Source of the DNA: Buttiauxella ferragutiae
GTDB lineage: Bacteria; Pseudomonadota; Gammaproteobacteria; Enterobacterales; Enterobacteriaceae
DNA length: 64,000 nucleotides
NCBI RefSeq assembly: GCF_001654915.1
Contig: NZ_LXEQ01000019.1
Strand: one strand, 5' to 3'
A model generated the notes under the pieces. That model made no database searches. It was not told the origin of the DNA and saw only the letters and a list, made by a program, of their open reading frames with translations. Shown in pieces: positions 53,454-62,511 of the stretch (positions are counted from its first letter, which is position 1; each line of letters opens with the position of its first letter). Made by a program: the position numbers and the translations under genes.

Positions 53454-54574
53454 TGCATTTTGTTGATGAATACCGCGCGCCAGAAAAAGTCATGCAGTTG
53501 ATAGACGTACTGCGTGAGCGTGCGCCTAAGCTGGCCTACACCGCACAACGCCCGCTGCGCATTATGGAAGTGTGCGGTGGGCATACTCACGCCATCTTTA
53601 AGTTTGGCCTCGATCAACTGCTGCCGGAAAACATTGAGTTTATCCACGGGCCGGGTTGCCCGGTTTGCGTGTTACCGATGGGCCGTATTGACGCATGTAT
53701 CGAAATCGCCAGCCATCCCGAAGTGATTTTTTGTACCTTTGGCGACGCTATGCGCGTGCCGGGCAAAAATGGCTCACTGATGCAGGCCAAAGCTCGTGGT
53801 GCAGATGTGCGCGTGGTGTATTCGCCAATGGACGCCCTGGCGATGGCGAGCCAGAACCCGGAGCGCAAAGTGGTGTTCTTCGGCCTCGGTTTTGAAACCA
53901 CTATGCCGACCACGGCTATCACCCTGCAACAAGCCAAAACGCAGGGCATCAACAATTTTTACTTTTTCTGCCAGCATATAACGCTGATTCCTACACTGCG
54001 CAGCCTGCTGGAGCAGCCCGACAACGGCATTGATGCTTTCCTGGCACCAGGCCATGTCAGCATGGTCATAGGCACAGAAGCCTATGACTTTATAGCCACT
54101 CAACATCATCGCCCGCTGGTGGTTGCCGGTTTTGAACCGCTCGACTTGCTGCAAGGCGTGGTGATGCTGGTGGAGCAGAAAATCCATCAGCACAGCAAAG
54201 TGGAAAACCAATACAAGCGTGTGGTGCCGGATGCGGGTAATAACCTTGCGCAGCAGGCGATTGCCGAAGTATTTACTGTGCGCGGTGATGCCGAATGGCG
54301 CGGGCTTGGCACTATCAGTGATTCTGGTGTGCAACTGACAGAAGGTTATCGCCAGTTTGATGCCGAAGACCATTTCAAACCCGCACCGCAGCAGGTTTAC
54401 GACGACCCGCTCGCCCGTTGTGGTGATGTGCTCACCGGGCGTTGCAAACCGCACCAGTGCCCAATGTTTGGCAAAACCTGCAACCCGCAAAATGCCTTTG
54501 GCGCGTTGATGGTGTCATCCGAAGGCGCATGTGCCGCGTGGTATCAGTATCGCGGTCAGGAGTGCGAAGCATAA
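53450..54574 (+). CDS. hypD: Hydrogenase maturation iron-sulfur protein HypD
   Basis: It holds the [4Fe-4S] scaffold on which the Fe(CN)2CO group is built. It has 374 aa; ATG 53453 would give 373 as in E. coli. Conserved motifs are MEVCGGHTHAI, HGPGCPVCVLP and FCTFGDAMRVPG, with cluster-binding cysteines in CKPHQCPMFGKTCNP. It is separated from hypE by a BIME. Confidence 0.97.
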   Translation: MMHFVDEYRAPEKVMQLIDVLRERAPKLAYTAQRPLRIMEVCGGHTHAIFKFGLDQLLPENIEFIHGPGCPVCVLPMGRIDACIEIASHPEVIFCTFGDAMRVPGKNGSLMQAKARGADVRVVYSPMDALAMASQNPERKVVFFGLGFETTMPTTAITLQQAKTQGINNFYFFCQHITLIPTLRSLLEQPDNGIDAFLAPGHVSMVIGTEAYDFIATQHHRPLVVAGFEPLDLLQGVVMLVEQKIHQHSKVENQYKRVVPDAGNNLAQQAIAEVFTVRGDAEWRGLGTISDSGVQLTEGYRQFDAEDHFKPAPQQVYDDPLARCGDVLTGRCKPHQCPMFGKTCNPQNAFGALMVSSEGACAAWYQYRGQECEA

Positions 54575-54583
54575 AATCTTTTC

Positions 54584-54660
54584 GTTGGATGACGCTAACG
54601 CTTATCCAACCTACAAAAACGAGTCCAATGTAGGTCGGATAAGCGTTAGCGTCATCCGAC
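54584..54660. repeat. BIME between hypD and hypE
   Basis: GTTGGATGACGCTAACGCTT to CCTAC (54584-54614) and GTAGGTCGGATAAGCGTTAG to CCGAC (54630-54660). It adds about 110 nt to a gap where E. coli genes nearly touch. Confidence 0.88.
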
Positions 54661-54684
54661 ATAGCCGTCCGACACAGGTAAAAA

Positions 54685-55698
54685 ATGATGAAAACAATCG
54701 AATTAGCCCACGGCAGTGGCGGACAGGCAATGCAAAAGTTGATCGCCGACTTGTTTATGCAGGCGTTTGATAACCCATGGCTGGCAGAACAAGAAGACCA
54801 GGCGCGATTACCGCTCGCTGAGTTAACCGCCAGCGGCGACCGCTTAGCCTTTTCGACCGACAGCTACGTTATCGACCCATTGTTTTTCCCCGGCGGTGAT
54901 ATCGGCAAGTTAGCCATTTGCGGAACCGCGAATGACGTTGCCGTCAGCGGCGCGACCCCGCGCTGGTTATCGTGCGGGTTTATCCTTGAAGAAGGTTTGC
55001 CGATTGAAACCCTGGAACTCGTGGTCACCAGTATGGCGGCAACCGCCAAAGCGGCGGGTATCGCAGTAGTAACTGGTGACACCAAAGTCGTGCAGCGCGG
55101 CGCGGCAGACAAGCTGTTTATTAACACTGCGGGCATCGGTGCCATTCCTGCCGGGCTGAGCTGGGGCGCGCAACACATTAGCGCAGGCGATGTGTTAATC
55201 GTTAGCGGAACACTGGGCGACCACGGAGCGACTATCCTTAACTTGCGGGAATCGTTGGGTTTAGAAGGTGCGTTGAGGAGTGACTGCGCGGTGTTGACTC
55301 CGTTAATCGCGCCCTTGTTGAATATTGCGGGTGTGAAAGCGCTGCGTGATGCGACGCGCGGTGGCGTAAACGCTGTGCTGCATGAGTTTGCTGCCTCAAG
55401 CGGGTGCGGCATGGAAATCACCGAAAGCCAGTTACCTCTGAACCCTGCGGTACGTGGTGTGTGTGAATTACTTGGCCTTGATGCGTTGAATTTTGCTAAT
55501 GAAGGCAAACTGGTGATTGCGGTTGCGAGGGACGCCGCAGAAAGTGTTCTCGCGGCTTTACAAGCACATCCATTGGGGCAAGATGCCGTTATTATTGGTG
55601 AGGTGGTCGAGCGCGAAGGCGTGCGAGTCGCCGGTCTTTATGGCGTAAAACGGACACTCGATTTGCCACATTCAGAGCCGCTACCACGGATTTGTTGA
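54685..55698 (+). CDS. hypE: Hydrogenase maturation dehydratase HypE
   Basis: It dehydrates the carbamoyl group placed on its C-terminal Cys to thiocyanate, the source of CN ligands. A PurM-like enzyme of 337 aa (E. coli 336). It begins with IELAHGSGGQAMQKLI; FSTDSYVIDPLFFPGGDIG and VTGDTKVVQRG line the ATP site. The C-terminus is PRIC, with the acceptor Cys last. ATG 54685 or 54688 may be used. Confidence 0.97.
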   Translation: MMKTIELAHGSGGQAMQKLIADLFMQAFDNPWLAEQEDQARLPLAELTASGDRLAFSTDSYVIDPLFFPGGDIGKLAICGTANDVAVSGATPRWLSCGFILEEGLPIETLELVVTSMAATAKAAGIAVVTGDTKVVQRGAADKLFINTAGIGAIPAGLSWGAQHISAGDVLIVSGTLGDHGATILNLRESLGLEGALRSDCAVLTPLIAPLLNIAGVKALRDATRGGVNAVLHEFAASSGCGMEITESQLPLNPAVRGVCELLGLDALNFANEGKLVIAVARDAAESVLAALQAHPLGQDAVIIGEVVEREGVRVAGLYGVKRTLDLPHSEPLPRIC

Positions 55699-55775
55699 CC
55701 TAAGCCAGGAACGCCGAGTGCCGTCCTGGCTACACTTGAGCGGTTTCATAATACAAATCGCCGGCGTTTGATTTC

Positions 55776-55806
55776 GTAGGGTGGATAAGCGCCAGCGTCA
55801 TCCACC
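55776..55806. repeat. Single REP unit between hypE and fhlA
   Basis: GTAGGGTGGATAAGCGCCAG ending in GTCATCCACC, within the 143-nt hypE-fhlA gap. Confidence 0.8.
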
Positions 55807-55841
55807 GCCACCGCCTCCGCACTACCAATTGGATAAGCAAA

Positions 55842-57926
55842 ATGCCATACACACCGATGAGCGATCTCGGGCAACAGGGTTTATTTGATATAACGCGCAC
55901 CCTGTTGCAGCAACCTGATCTCCCGGCGCTTGCCCACTGCCTGACACAAATGGCAAAGCAGGGCGCACTGGCGGACAGAGTGAATATTCTGCTTTACCAT
56001 CCGTTGCATCAGCGTGTGGCCTTTTATGGCCTGGATATACATGGCAAAGAACTGCATTACGAAGATGAAATGGTGCTGGCTAATGGGCCCGTGCGGCGTG
56101 TACTGTCGCGCCCGGAAGCGCTGATTTGTACCGAAGAAGAATTTAACGACACCTGGCCGCAGGTGATGAACCTTGAGCTGTATGCGCCATTTAGTCGCTA
56201 TTGCCTGCTGCCTCTGGCGGCTGAAGGTAAAATCTTTGGCGGCTGCGAGTTTATTCGTAATAACGACGCCCCCTGGACCGACAAAGAACTTAATCGCCTG
56301 CATACGCTGGCGCAAGTGGTTGGGCTGGTGGCAGAACAAATCCAGTCGCGGCTCGATTCCAGCCACGATTACCAACAACTGTGCCGCGAACGTGATGACT
56401 ACCGAATCCTGGTAGCGGTGACCAACGCGGTCTTGTCGAAGCTCGATCTCGATGAACTGATCAGCGAAATCGCCAACGAAATTCATCACTATTTCTCGAT
56501 AGATTCCATCAGCATCGTTTTGCGCGGCAACCGCAAAGACCGCCTGACCGTCTACTCCACGCATTTCGTGAAAGAGCAGTCGTCTATCCACGACCAGAGC
56601 GATGTGGCACTGGCGGGTACGCTTTCCGAACGCGTATTCAAAAGCGGTGAAATGCTGCTTTTGAATCTGCATCACGGTGACCAACTCGCGCCGTATGAGC
56701 GCATGCTGTTTGAAATGTGGGGCAACCAAATCCAGACTTTGTGCCTGCTGCCGCTGACCTTTGGCAACAACATGCTGGGTGTGCTGAAGCTGGCGCAATG
56801 CGAGGCAGGGGTCTTTACCCCGCAAAACCTCAAACTGCTGCGCCAGATTGCTGAGCGTATTGCCATTGCGGTGGACAACGCGCTGGCGTACCAGGAAATC
56901 AATCGCTTAAAAGAAAATCTCGTCGACGAAAACCTCTACCTCACCGAGCAAATCAATAATGTCGCCAGTGATTTTGGCGAGATTATTGGCCGCAGCGACG
57001 TGATGTCCAACGTGCTCAAACAAGTTGAAATGGTGGCGAAAAGCGACAGTACGGTGCTAATCCTCGGTGAAACTGGCACCGGTAAAGAGCTGATTGCCCG
57101 GGCGATTCATAACCTCAGCGAGCGTAACAGCCGCCGCATGGTGAAAATTAACTGTGCGGCGATGCCTGCTGGATTACTGGAAAGCGACCTGTTCGGCCAT
57201 GAACGTGGTGCGTTTACTGGTGCTAACACGCAGCGTATCGGGCGTTTTGAACTGGCCGACAAAAGCTCGATGTTCCTTGATGAAGTCGGTGATATGCCGC
57301 TCGAACTGCAGCCTAAGCTGTTGCGTGTGCTGCAAGAGCAGGAATTTGAGCGGCTGGGTAGCAACAAAGTTCAGCAGGTGGACGTACGCTTAATTGCCGC
57401 GACCAACCGCAACCTCAAAGAGATGGTGGTCGAGCGCGAATTCCGTAGTGACCTTTATTATCGCCTGAACGTGTTCCCCATTACGCTGCCGCCGCTGCGT
57501 GAGCGCCCGGAAGACATTCCTCTATTGGTGAAATCTTTCACCTTTAAAATCGCTCATCGTATGAACCGTAATATCGACAGTATTCCGGCTGAAACTTTAC
57601 GTACGTTAAGCCGTATGGACTGGCCGGGCAACGTTCGTGAACTGGAAAATGTCATTGAACGTGCGGTGCTGCTGACTCGCGGCAATGTGCTGCACCTTTC
57701 TTTGCCGGAAATGGATTACATCCAGCCGGAAGAAAAACCGGCGCGTCTGGTGGCGAGCGAAGAAATTCGTGAAGGGGAAGATGAGGCGCAGAGAATTTTG
57801 CGTGTGCTAAAAGAGACCAACGGTGTAGTTGCTGGCCCGCGTGGTGCGGCACAACGGCTGGGGCTAAAACGCACCACCTTGCTTTCGCGCATGAAACGCT
57901 TGGGGATTGATAAAGAGGGAATATAA
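55842..57926 (+). CDS. fhlA: Formate-responsive sigma-54 activator FhlA
   Basis: It activates hyc, hyp, hydN and fdhF transcription in response to formate. It has 694 aa (E. coli 692). Two GAF-like sensory domains fill about residues 1-370. The AAA+ domain has Walker A GETGTGKE at 409-416, the sigma-54 contact GAFTGA, and Walker B SMFLDEVGDMP. The C-terminal Fis-type HTH is in GAAQRLGLKRTTLLSRMKRLG. The N-terminal half is visibly more diverged from E. coli than the AAA+ part, the usual pattern. Confidence 0.97.
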   Translation: MPYTPMSDLGQQGLFDITRTLLQQPDLPALAHCLTQMAKQGALADRVNILLYHPLHQRVAFYGLDIHGKELHYEDEMVLANGPVRRVLSRPEALICTEEEFNDTWPQVMNLELYAPFSRYCLLPLAAEGKIFGGCEFIRNNDAPWTDKELNRLHTLAQVVGLVAEQIQSRLDSSHDYQQLCRERDDYRILVAVTNAVLSKLDLDELISEIANEIHHYFSIDSISIVLRGNRKDRLTVYSTHFVKEQSSIHDQSDVALAGTLSERVFKSGEMLLLNLHHGDQLAPYERMLFEMWGNQIQTLCLLPLTFGNNMLGVLKLAQCEAGVFTPQNLKLLRQIAERIAIAVDNALAYQEINRLKENLVDENLYLTEQINNVASDFGEIIGRSDVMSNVLKQVEMVAKSDSTVLILGETGTGKELIARAIHNLSERNSRRMVKINCAAMPAGLLESDLFGHERGAFTGANTQRIGRFELADKSSMFLDEVGDMPLELQPKLLRVLQEQEFERLGSNKVQQVDVRLIAATNRNLKEMVVEREFRSDLYYRLNVFPITLPPLRERPEDIPLLVKSFTFKIAHRMNRNIDSIPAETLRTLSRMDWPGNVRELENVIERAVLLTRGNVLHLSLPEMDYIQPEEKPARLVASEEIREGEDEAQRILRVLKETNGVVAGPRGAAQRLGLKRTTLLSRMKRLGIDKEGI

Positions 57927-57967
57927 ACTAGTTATAACCCTACATTATTTACCAGGTAACCTTAACC

Positions 57968-58315
57968 ATGGCACTGATCCCAAAAAACTACACGCGGCTG
58001 GAAAGTGGCTACCGTGAGAAAGCGTTAAAAATTTACCCGTGGGTATGCGGGCGTTGCTCGCGTGAGTTTGTCTATTCAAACCTGCGCGAACTGACGGTTC
58101 ACCATATCGACCATGACCACACTAATAACCCGGAAGATGGCAGTAACTGGGAGCTATTGTGCCTGTATTGTCACGACCACGAGCACTCGAAATACACCGA
58201 AGCCGACCAATACGGCACCACGGTAGTTGCCGGTGAAGACGCGCAAAAAGACGTTGGCGAAGCGACGTACAACCCGTTCGCTGATTTGAAGTCGCTGTTG
58301 AATAAGAAGAAATAA
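57968..58315 (+). CDS. yajD: HNH-domain protein YajD
   Basis: A small HNH nuclease-fold protein of unknown role. It has 115 aa, the E. coli length and nearly identical. The zinc pairs are CGRC and CLYC, flanking the HNH core LTVHHIDHDHTNNPEDGSNW. No partner genes suggest a function. In E. coli it sits in a different map region, so its place after fhlA marks a rearrangement joint. Confidence 0.95.
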   Translation: MALIPKNYTRLESGYREKALKIYPWVCGRCSREFVYSNLRELTVHHIDHDHTNNPEDGSNWELLCLYCHDHEHSKYTEADQYGTTVVAGEDAQKDVGEATYNPFADLKSLLNKKK

Positions 58316-58335
58316 TTGGCGGATGAACCGGTTTT

Positions 58336-58410
58336 TTCGGATGACGCTGCTGTATGAGCTACGGTTCGATTATGACTTTGTAGGGTGGACAAGCGTTAGC
58401 GTCATCCACC
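58336..58410. repeat. BIME after yajD
   Basis: A degenerate unit TTCGGATGACGCTGC to GAGCTAC (58336-58362) and a good one GTAGGGTGGACAAGCGTTAG ending in CATCCACC (58380-58410). Confidence 0.75.
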
Positions 58411-58437
58411 ATATACGCCAGTTGTGTCATTAGTCAG

Positions 58438-58463
58438 AAAGGGCGGTTTCCCGCCCTTTATTT
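58438..58463. terminator. Bidirectional terminator between yajD and the chemoreceptor gene
   Basis: AAAGGGCGG / CCGCCCTTT, a 9-bp stem with loop TTTC, followed by ATTTCT on the plus strand; the A-rich left arm supplies Ts in the other direction. Confidence 0.75.
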
Positions 58464-58492
58464 CTCTGGTGTTGGCACAATAAAAACAAACT

Positions 58493-60427
58493 TTAAAATT
58501 CTATCCAGCTATCTCTATTGTTGAGCGCAGCTGTTCTGGTTGGCATTGCAGTGACTAAGTTGTGAGTAGATGGACGAGCGGTTGTTGTCTCACCCTGGTT
58601 TTTTGAAACCCTAAATATCGACACCACTTTTTCAAGTTGTACTGCTTGTTCTTCAAGTGAGCTGGCGGCAGCCGAAGATTCTTCAACCAGCGCCGCATTT
58701 TGCTGCGTGGTGGTATCCATTTCCGCCATTGCCTGCGCAATCTGCGAAATCCCCCGGCTCTGCTCATCAGTGGCTGCGGCAATTTCGCTCATGATGTCTC
58801 TCACCTGGATAACTGACGTTTCGATGTTGTCCATCGCCACCCCAGCACCTTCCACCAGGCGGAAACCTGAATCGACATAAGAAACGGATTCGTGAATTAA
58901 CGATTCAATCTCTTTTGCCGACTGCGCACTTCGTTGTGCCAGGTTGCGTACTTCACCAGCGACCACGGCAAAACCTTTCCCCTGATCCCCAGCTCGCGCC
59001 GCTTCAACCGCCGCATTCAGCGCCAGAATATTAGTCTGGAAGGCGATGCTATTAATCACGGTCGTGATTTCAGAAATACGGTGCGAGCTGCTTTGCACGT
59101 TTTTCATGGTGTCGATAACCATCTTTGAAATCTGGCTTCCCTCATTGGCTTTTTGCGAGGCGGATTCCGCTAACTGGCGGGCATGCTTAGCATTTTCAGC
59201 GTTCAGGGCGACGGTAGAAGTCAGTTCTTCCATACTGGCGGCGGTTTCCACCACCGCTGCGGATTGCTGCTCAGTGCGCGAAGATAAATCCATATTTCCT
59301 GCGGCAATTTCCGAAGACGAACGAGCGACGCTATCGACGCCATCGCGTACGTTATGCAGGATATCCTTCAGATTATTATTCATCGTCGACACCGCCTGCA
59401 TCAGCAAACCAAGTTCATCACCGCGCTGGCTTTCCAGTGTGCCGGTGAGGTCACCTTTGGCGATTTGCTCGGCGACTAACAGAGTTTGGTTAAGCGGGCG
59501 GGTGATCGAACGGGTGATCGCCAGCGCTATCAATACACCTGCCAATACCCCAATCAGAGCAACGAGTGACATTTCCCACTCAGATGTCGCAACCACTTTT
59601 TCAGCTTTCAACTGCTGGAGATCGAACAGCACATTAATCGCGCGGGTAAGCTCCACCGCCCGGTCAGTGAGCTGTGCGGAAAGTGTATTTTGTTGTGTCC
59701 ACGCTGCAAGATACGCAGGCAGCTCAGTGACATAGCCCTGTGCTTCAGCGATACCCGCCTGTACCCATGTTTGCTCAGATGCGGGTAGCAAAGGAAGCAA
59801 TTGCTCGGCATGGGCAATGCCTGCGGTTAAGCGTGTTTGTAAAATCTCTCGCGATTTCTCAGTGGGTAGGGTTTTGTAATCATTTAACATCGAGTCGATG
59901 TCATTAAATATAAAGCCCAGTTGAGCTACTTGAGTGCGTTGTTCTGCTGGCAGCGTTTGGCTGCGGCTGAGTTTGTCTGCCATAACAGACTTTTTATACA
60001 GATCTTTTGAATCCAGACGTTCTTCATCACGCTTCGTTTGGTTCAGCGCATTAATAAATGGAGGGGTGCTGACCAGGTAACTTTTCACCGCACTTTCTGT
60101 TTTCAGCACGGCATCCATACTGTCTGGTGCCCAACTTAATTTTTTCAGTTGGGTAACCGTTTCTGCCAGTTGATTTAATGCTTTGCTGTTTTGATCAAGG
60201 TAATGAACACCATGGGTATATTGGTAATTGGTTCGGCTTAACCGTGCCGCAGTCAGGCTCTTATTTAACTCAACAGTTAAGGCACTTTTGCTTATTTTAT
60301 CCTGGACGTTTCGCAGACCCAGCATCCCAGTCATCACGATAATAATTGTGATCACAAAAACAACAGCAAACCCTAAGCTGAGTTTTCTGCTGACTTTTAA
60401 ATTTGAAAATGTATTCGTTATACTCAT
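58493..60427 (-). CDS. Methyl-accepting chemotaxis protein with HBM-type sensor
   Basis: A transmembrane chemoreceptor; its ligand is unknown. It has 644 aa. TM1 is about 17-37, a long all-helical periplasmic region about 40-280 fits the helical bimodular (HBM) type as in Pseudomonas McpS, and TM2 is about 286-304. HAMP follows ([20 protein letters not shown]), then the signalling hairpin with [37 protein letters not shown]. The last residues SWIEF match the xWxxF CheR/CheB-docking pentapeptide of Tsr and Tar. It is a lone gene; no flagellar genes are nearby. Confidence 0.92.
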   Translation of the reverse strand: [644 protein letters not shown]

Positions 60428-60513
60428 ATTTTATCCAGTAATGGCCCCAGAGCCTTTGGTGAGCGTTGTTATATAAAGATTGCTATCATTCTAAAAATAC
60501 AAGTGGTAATACC

Positions 60514-60593
60514 TTTTATAAATACCCTCACCGGCAACTGAATTTCGAACGGAGAGGTTGCAAAACCAGTTACCAGTGAAGGTATTTATAAAA
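60514..60593. repeat. 80-bp imperfect palindrome with 27-bp arms
   Basis: The left arm starts TTTTATAAATACC (60514) and continues to 60540; the right arm (60567-60593) is its complement with only three mismatches. The inner 26 nt are unrelated. It lies between the chemoreceptor gene and the next regulator. No second copy is evident in this window. Confidence 0.7.
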
Positions 60594-60624
60594 AAAGGGC
60601 CCTGAGTATTTCCATAGTCAGGGC
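60592..60624 (-). terminator. Terminator of the stand-alone winged-helix regulator gene
   Basis: On the minus strand GCCCTGA / TCAGGGC (7 bp, 12-nt loop) is followed by CC and seven Ts. Confidence 0.75.
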
Positions 60625-60673
60625 AAAAGCATCCTACGTTGGTCGCACTTACTCAAGGTGCGACCTTATGGTA

Positions 60674-61132
60674 TTAATCCTTTTCTTTCCCAGAAGTAAG
60701 GGTGAGATCACTTAATTTGTAATAAATGGGTATGACATCAATGTGATTTATTATATAGCCACTCCCTTTCATATTTTGAATGAAATCACCGGGTAACCCC
60801 AGCAGATGTAGCTTTTTATTAAGATTGTTTAATACCTGCCATAAACGTTGCGTTGATGGAATAAGGTTATTTTCTTCCCAGACATTCTTGAGTAATTCAT
60901 CTTTGGTCACTTTCTTATGGCGCGCATGAAGTAACAGATAAATAAATAGCTGTAGCATGGTTTCATTAAAGAAAATCGAGCCAAAAATAAAATTACGTTC
61001 TGTACTGCTAGAAGGAAGGCGATACAACCTTCCATTATCAATATCGAAATGGATTTCTTTGCCGATCATAAATCCATGCAATTGATAGTCCATATTTTTC
61101 ATGCTCATATAAAATAAATCCGACTGTGGCAC
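60674..61132 (-). CDS. Stand-alone winged-helix (ToxR/OmpR C-terminal type) regulator
   Basis: A probable transcription factor of unknown target. It is 152 aa if GTG 61132 is used; ATG 61108 or 61102 are alternatives, and none has a convincing ribosome site. A trans_reg_C-like winged helix occupies about residues 25-130: TMLQLFIYLLLHARHKKVTKDELLKNVW, then QVLNNLNKKL and FIQNMKGSGYII. Unlike CadC or ToxR, no membrane segment follows. Low GC suggests it was acquired. It resembles cytoplasmic regulators found beside fimbrial or virulence loci. Confidence 0.72.
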   Translation of the reverse strand: MPQSDLFYMSMKNMDYQLHGFMIGKEIHFDIDNGRLYRLPSSSTERNFIFGSIFFNETMLQLFIYLLLHARHKKVTKDELLKNVWEENNLIPSTQRLWQVLNNLNKKLHLLGLPGDFIQNMKGSGYIINHIDVIPIYYKLSDLTLTSGKEKD

Positions 61133-61725
61133 CCTTGCTCGTGTTCATTTCCTATAAGCCCTACTGTTTATAAGGATGGATTATATGACTCCGGTGAATA
61201 CTTACAACTCATGGGTAAGCAGAGTAGTCCATCGTCACATTCTGGCTTTTTATGGAATTTAGCTTCGTTGTAATTTGAATTACAGGAATAAAATATCGCA
61301 AATGAAATGAATGTCGTTTTTTAAATCTAAAATATCATCATTATCTTATGGCTCAAGTTATAATATCGAATTCATTGGTATATATAGAATATTGTTCTGC
61401 TGAAAAAGTTAATGGACTGTTTTAGAAATCTATTTCAGCGCATCACTCGCTATGTGGCGTGGTGCAATTATTCCTTAACCCTGAAGGGGTAATCTCTGAA
61501 CCGCTCGTTTTTGAGATGGCATCAGCATAGCGATTTCCTCCGCAAGGAGGAGTGATTTTATATGATTTATACTTAGTCAGAAGTCTGCTCGCACAGAGAG
61601 TGGCTACGGATGCTTTTCCTGTAATGGATTGATTTTAAGAGGAAAAAATCTGAATAAGATTTTTTCCCAGGGAAACTCATGCAAAAGGCTTTATTGACCG
61701 AATAGGTTGTGGCGAGGATGACAAC
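61133..61725. other. AT-rich intergenic region without a supported gene
   Basis: About 590 bases between divergent regulators. They should hold promoters for both. The only distinct structure is CCTCC-GCAA-GGAGG (61537-61550), a tetraloop hairpin that contains a perfect Shine-Dalgarno followed 11 nt later by ATG ATT TAT ACT TAG. No longer gene is convincing. Confidence 0.5.
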
Positions 61726-62511
61726 ATGAACACCGTCTTTTTAATCAATGAAACCGTGCTGTTTGACCCGGACGAACACAGCCTGCGGCCGATGGATGGG
61801 CAGCCTGGCAGCAAAGTGGTTATCCACACGCCAGCAAGTGAATGCTTATTGCTTTTGCTTCGCCACAACCAACAGGTATTAACGCAGAGATTTCTCTTTG
61901 AGCAAGTGTGGGAAAAGCACGGTGCGGTGGTCACCACTAATGCGCTCTATCAAAGTATCGCATCGCTAAGAAAAGGGCTTCAGTCAGCGGGGCTTGCGGA
62001 AAACATCATTAAAACCGTACCAAAAATGGGGTTTAAATCAATTGCCACGCTACGTGAGGGAACAATAACTGACTTTATTACGCCTGTGGAGGCTACCGTT
62101 TTATCGCCCGCGCCTAAAGTTGAACAGCCAGGCGTTCAGCCTCACAACCTTGCTGCGCGCCACTATTCACGCTGGGCGTATCTGGCTGCTGGAGTGGCAT
62201 TTATTATTTCCTGCGGTGTGCTTTATCACCAACAGTCTGGCGGTGAATCCCACTATTCCGATTACAGCTATATAGGGCAGGTCAACGGTTGTGCTCTTTA
62301 TTCTTCCTGGTCTGGCGAGGAGAAAAGTCTGCATACTTTTAAGTTGTTGGATAAACGTTATCCCCTTGCCTGTGAGTCTGGCGGTGTCGCTTATTTGACC
62401 CTTAACCGTTCTCTGCAGGGTTTGTCGGTACTGCTGTGTAACCGAAAAATTGAATACAGTAATGCAGAATGCCAATCCTACATATTCAGGAAAGATCGCT
62501 ATGAAGCCTAA
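61726..62511 (+). CDS. MarT/CadC/ToxR-like membrane-bound transcription regulator
   Basis: A one-component regulator with cytoplasmic DNA-binding and periplasmic sensor parts. It has 261 aa. A winged helix lies at about 1-108 (LLLLLRHNQQVLTQRFLFEQVWEKHG, then NALYQSIASLRKGL and IIKTVPKMGFK). A Pro-rich linker is at 118-140 and one TM segment at about 150-168. The short periplasmic domain has four cysteines (in NGCALYS, PLACESG, LLCNRK and AECQS). It overlaps the downstream gene by 11 nt, like Salmonella marT-fidL. Target genes are not in view. Confidence 0.82.
   Translation: MNTVFLINETVLFDPDEHSLRPMDGQPGSKVVIHTPASECLLLLLRHNQQVLTQRFLFEQVWEKHGAVVTTNALYQSIASLRKGLQSAGLAENIIKTVPKMGFKSIATLREGTITDFITPVEATVLSPAPKVEQPGVQPHNLAARHYSRWAYLAAGVAFIISCGVLYHQQSGGESHYSDYSYIGQVNGCALYSSWSGEEKSLHTFKLLDKRYPLACESGGVAYLTLNRSLQGLSVLLCNRKIEYSNAECQSYIFRKDRYEA

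Noticed and set aside
55881..56825. Open frame of 314 codons antisense to fhlA
   Set aside because: Shadow frame; no start context or domain.
61552..61632. 26-codon GTG frame after the GGAGG at 61546
   Set aside because: The GTG is only one base from the Shine-Dalgarno, too close for initiation, and the peptide is unremarkable.
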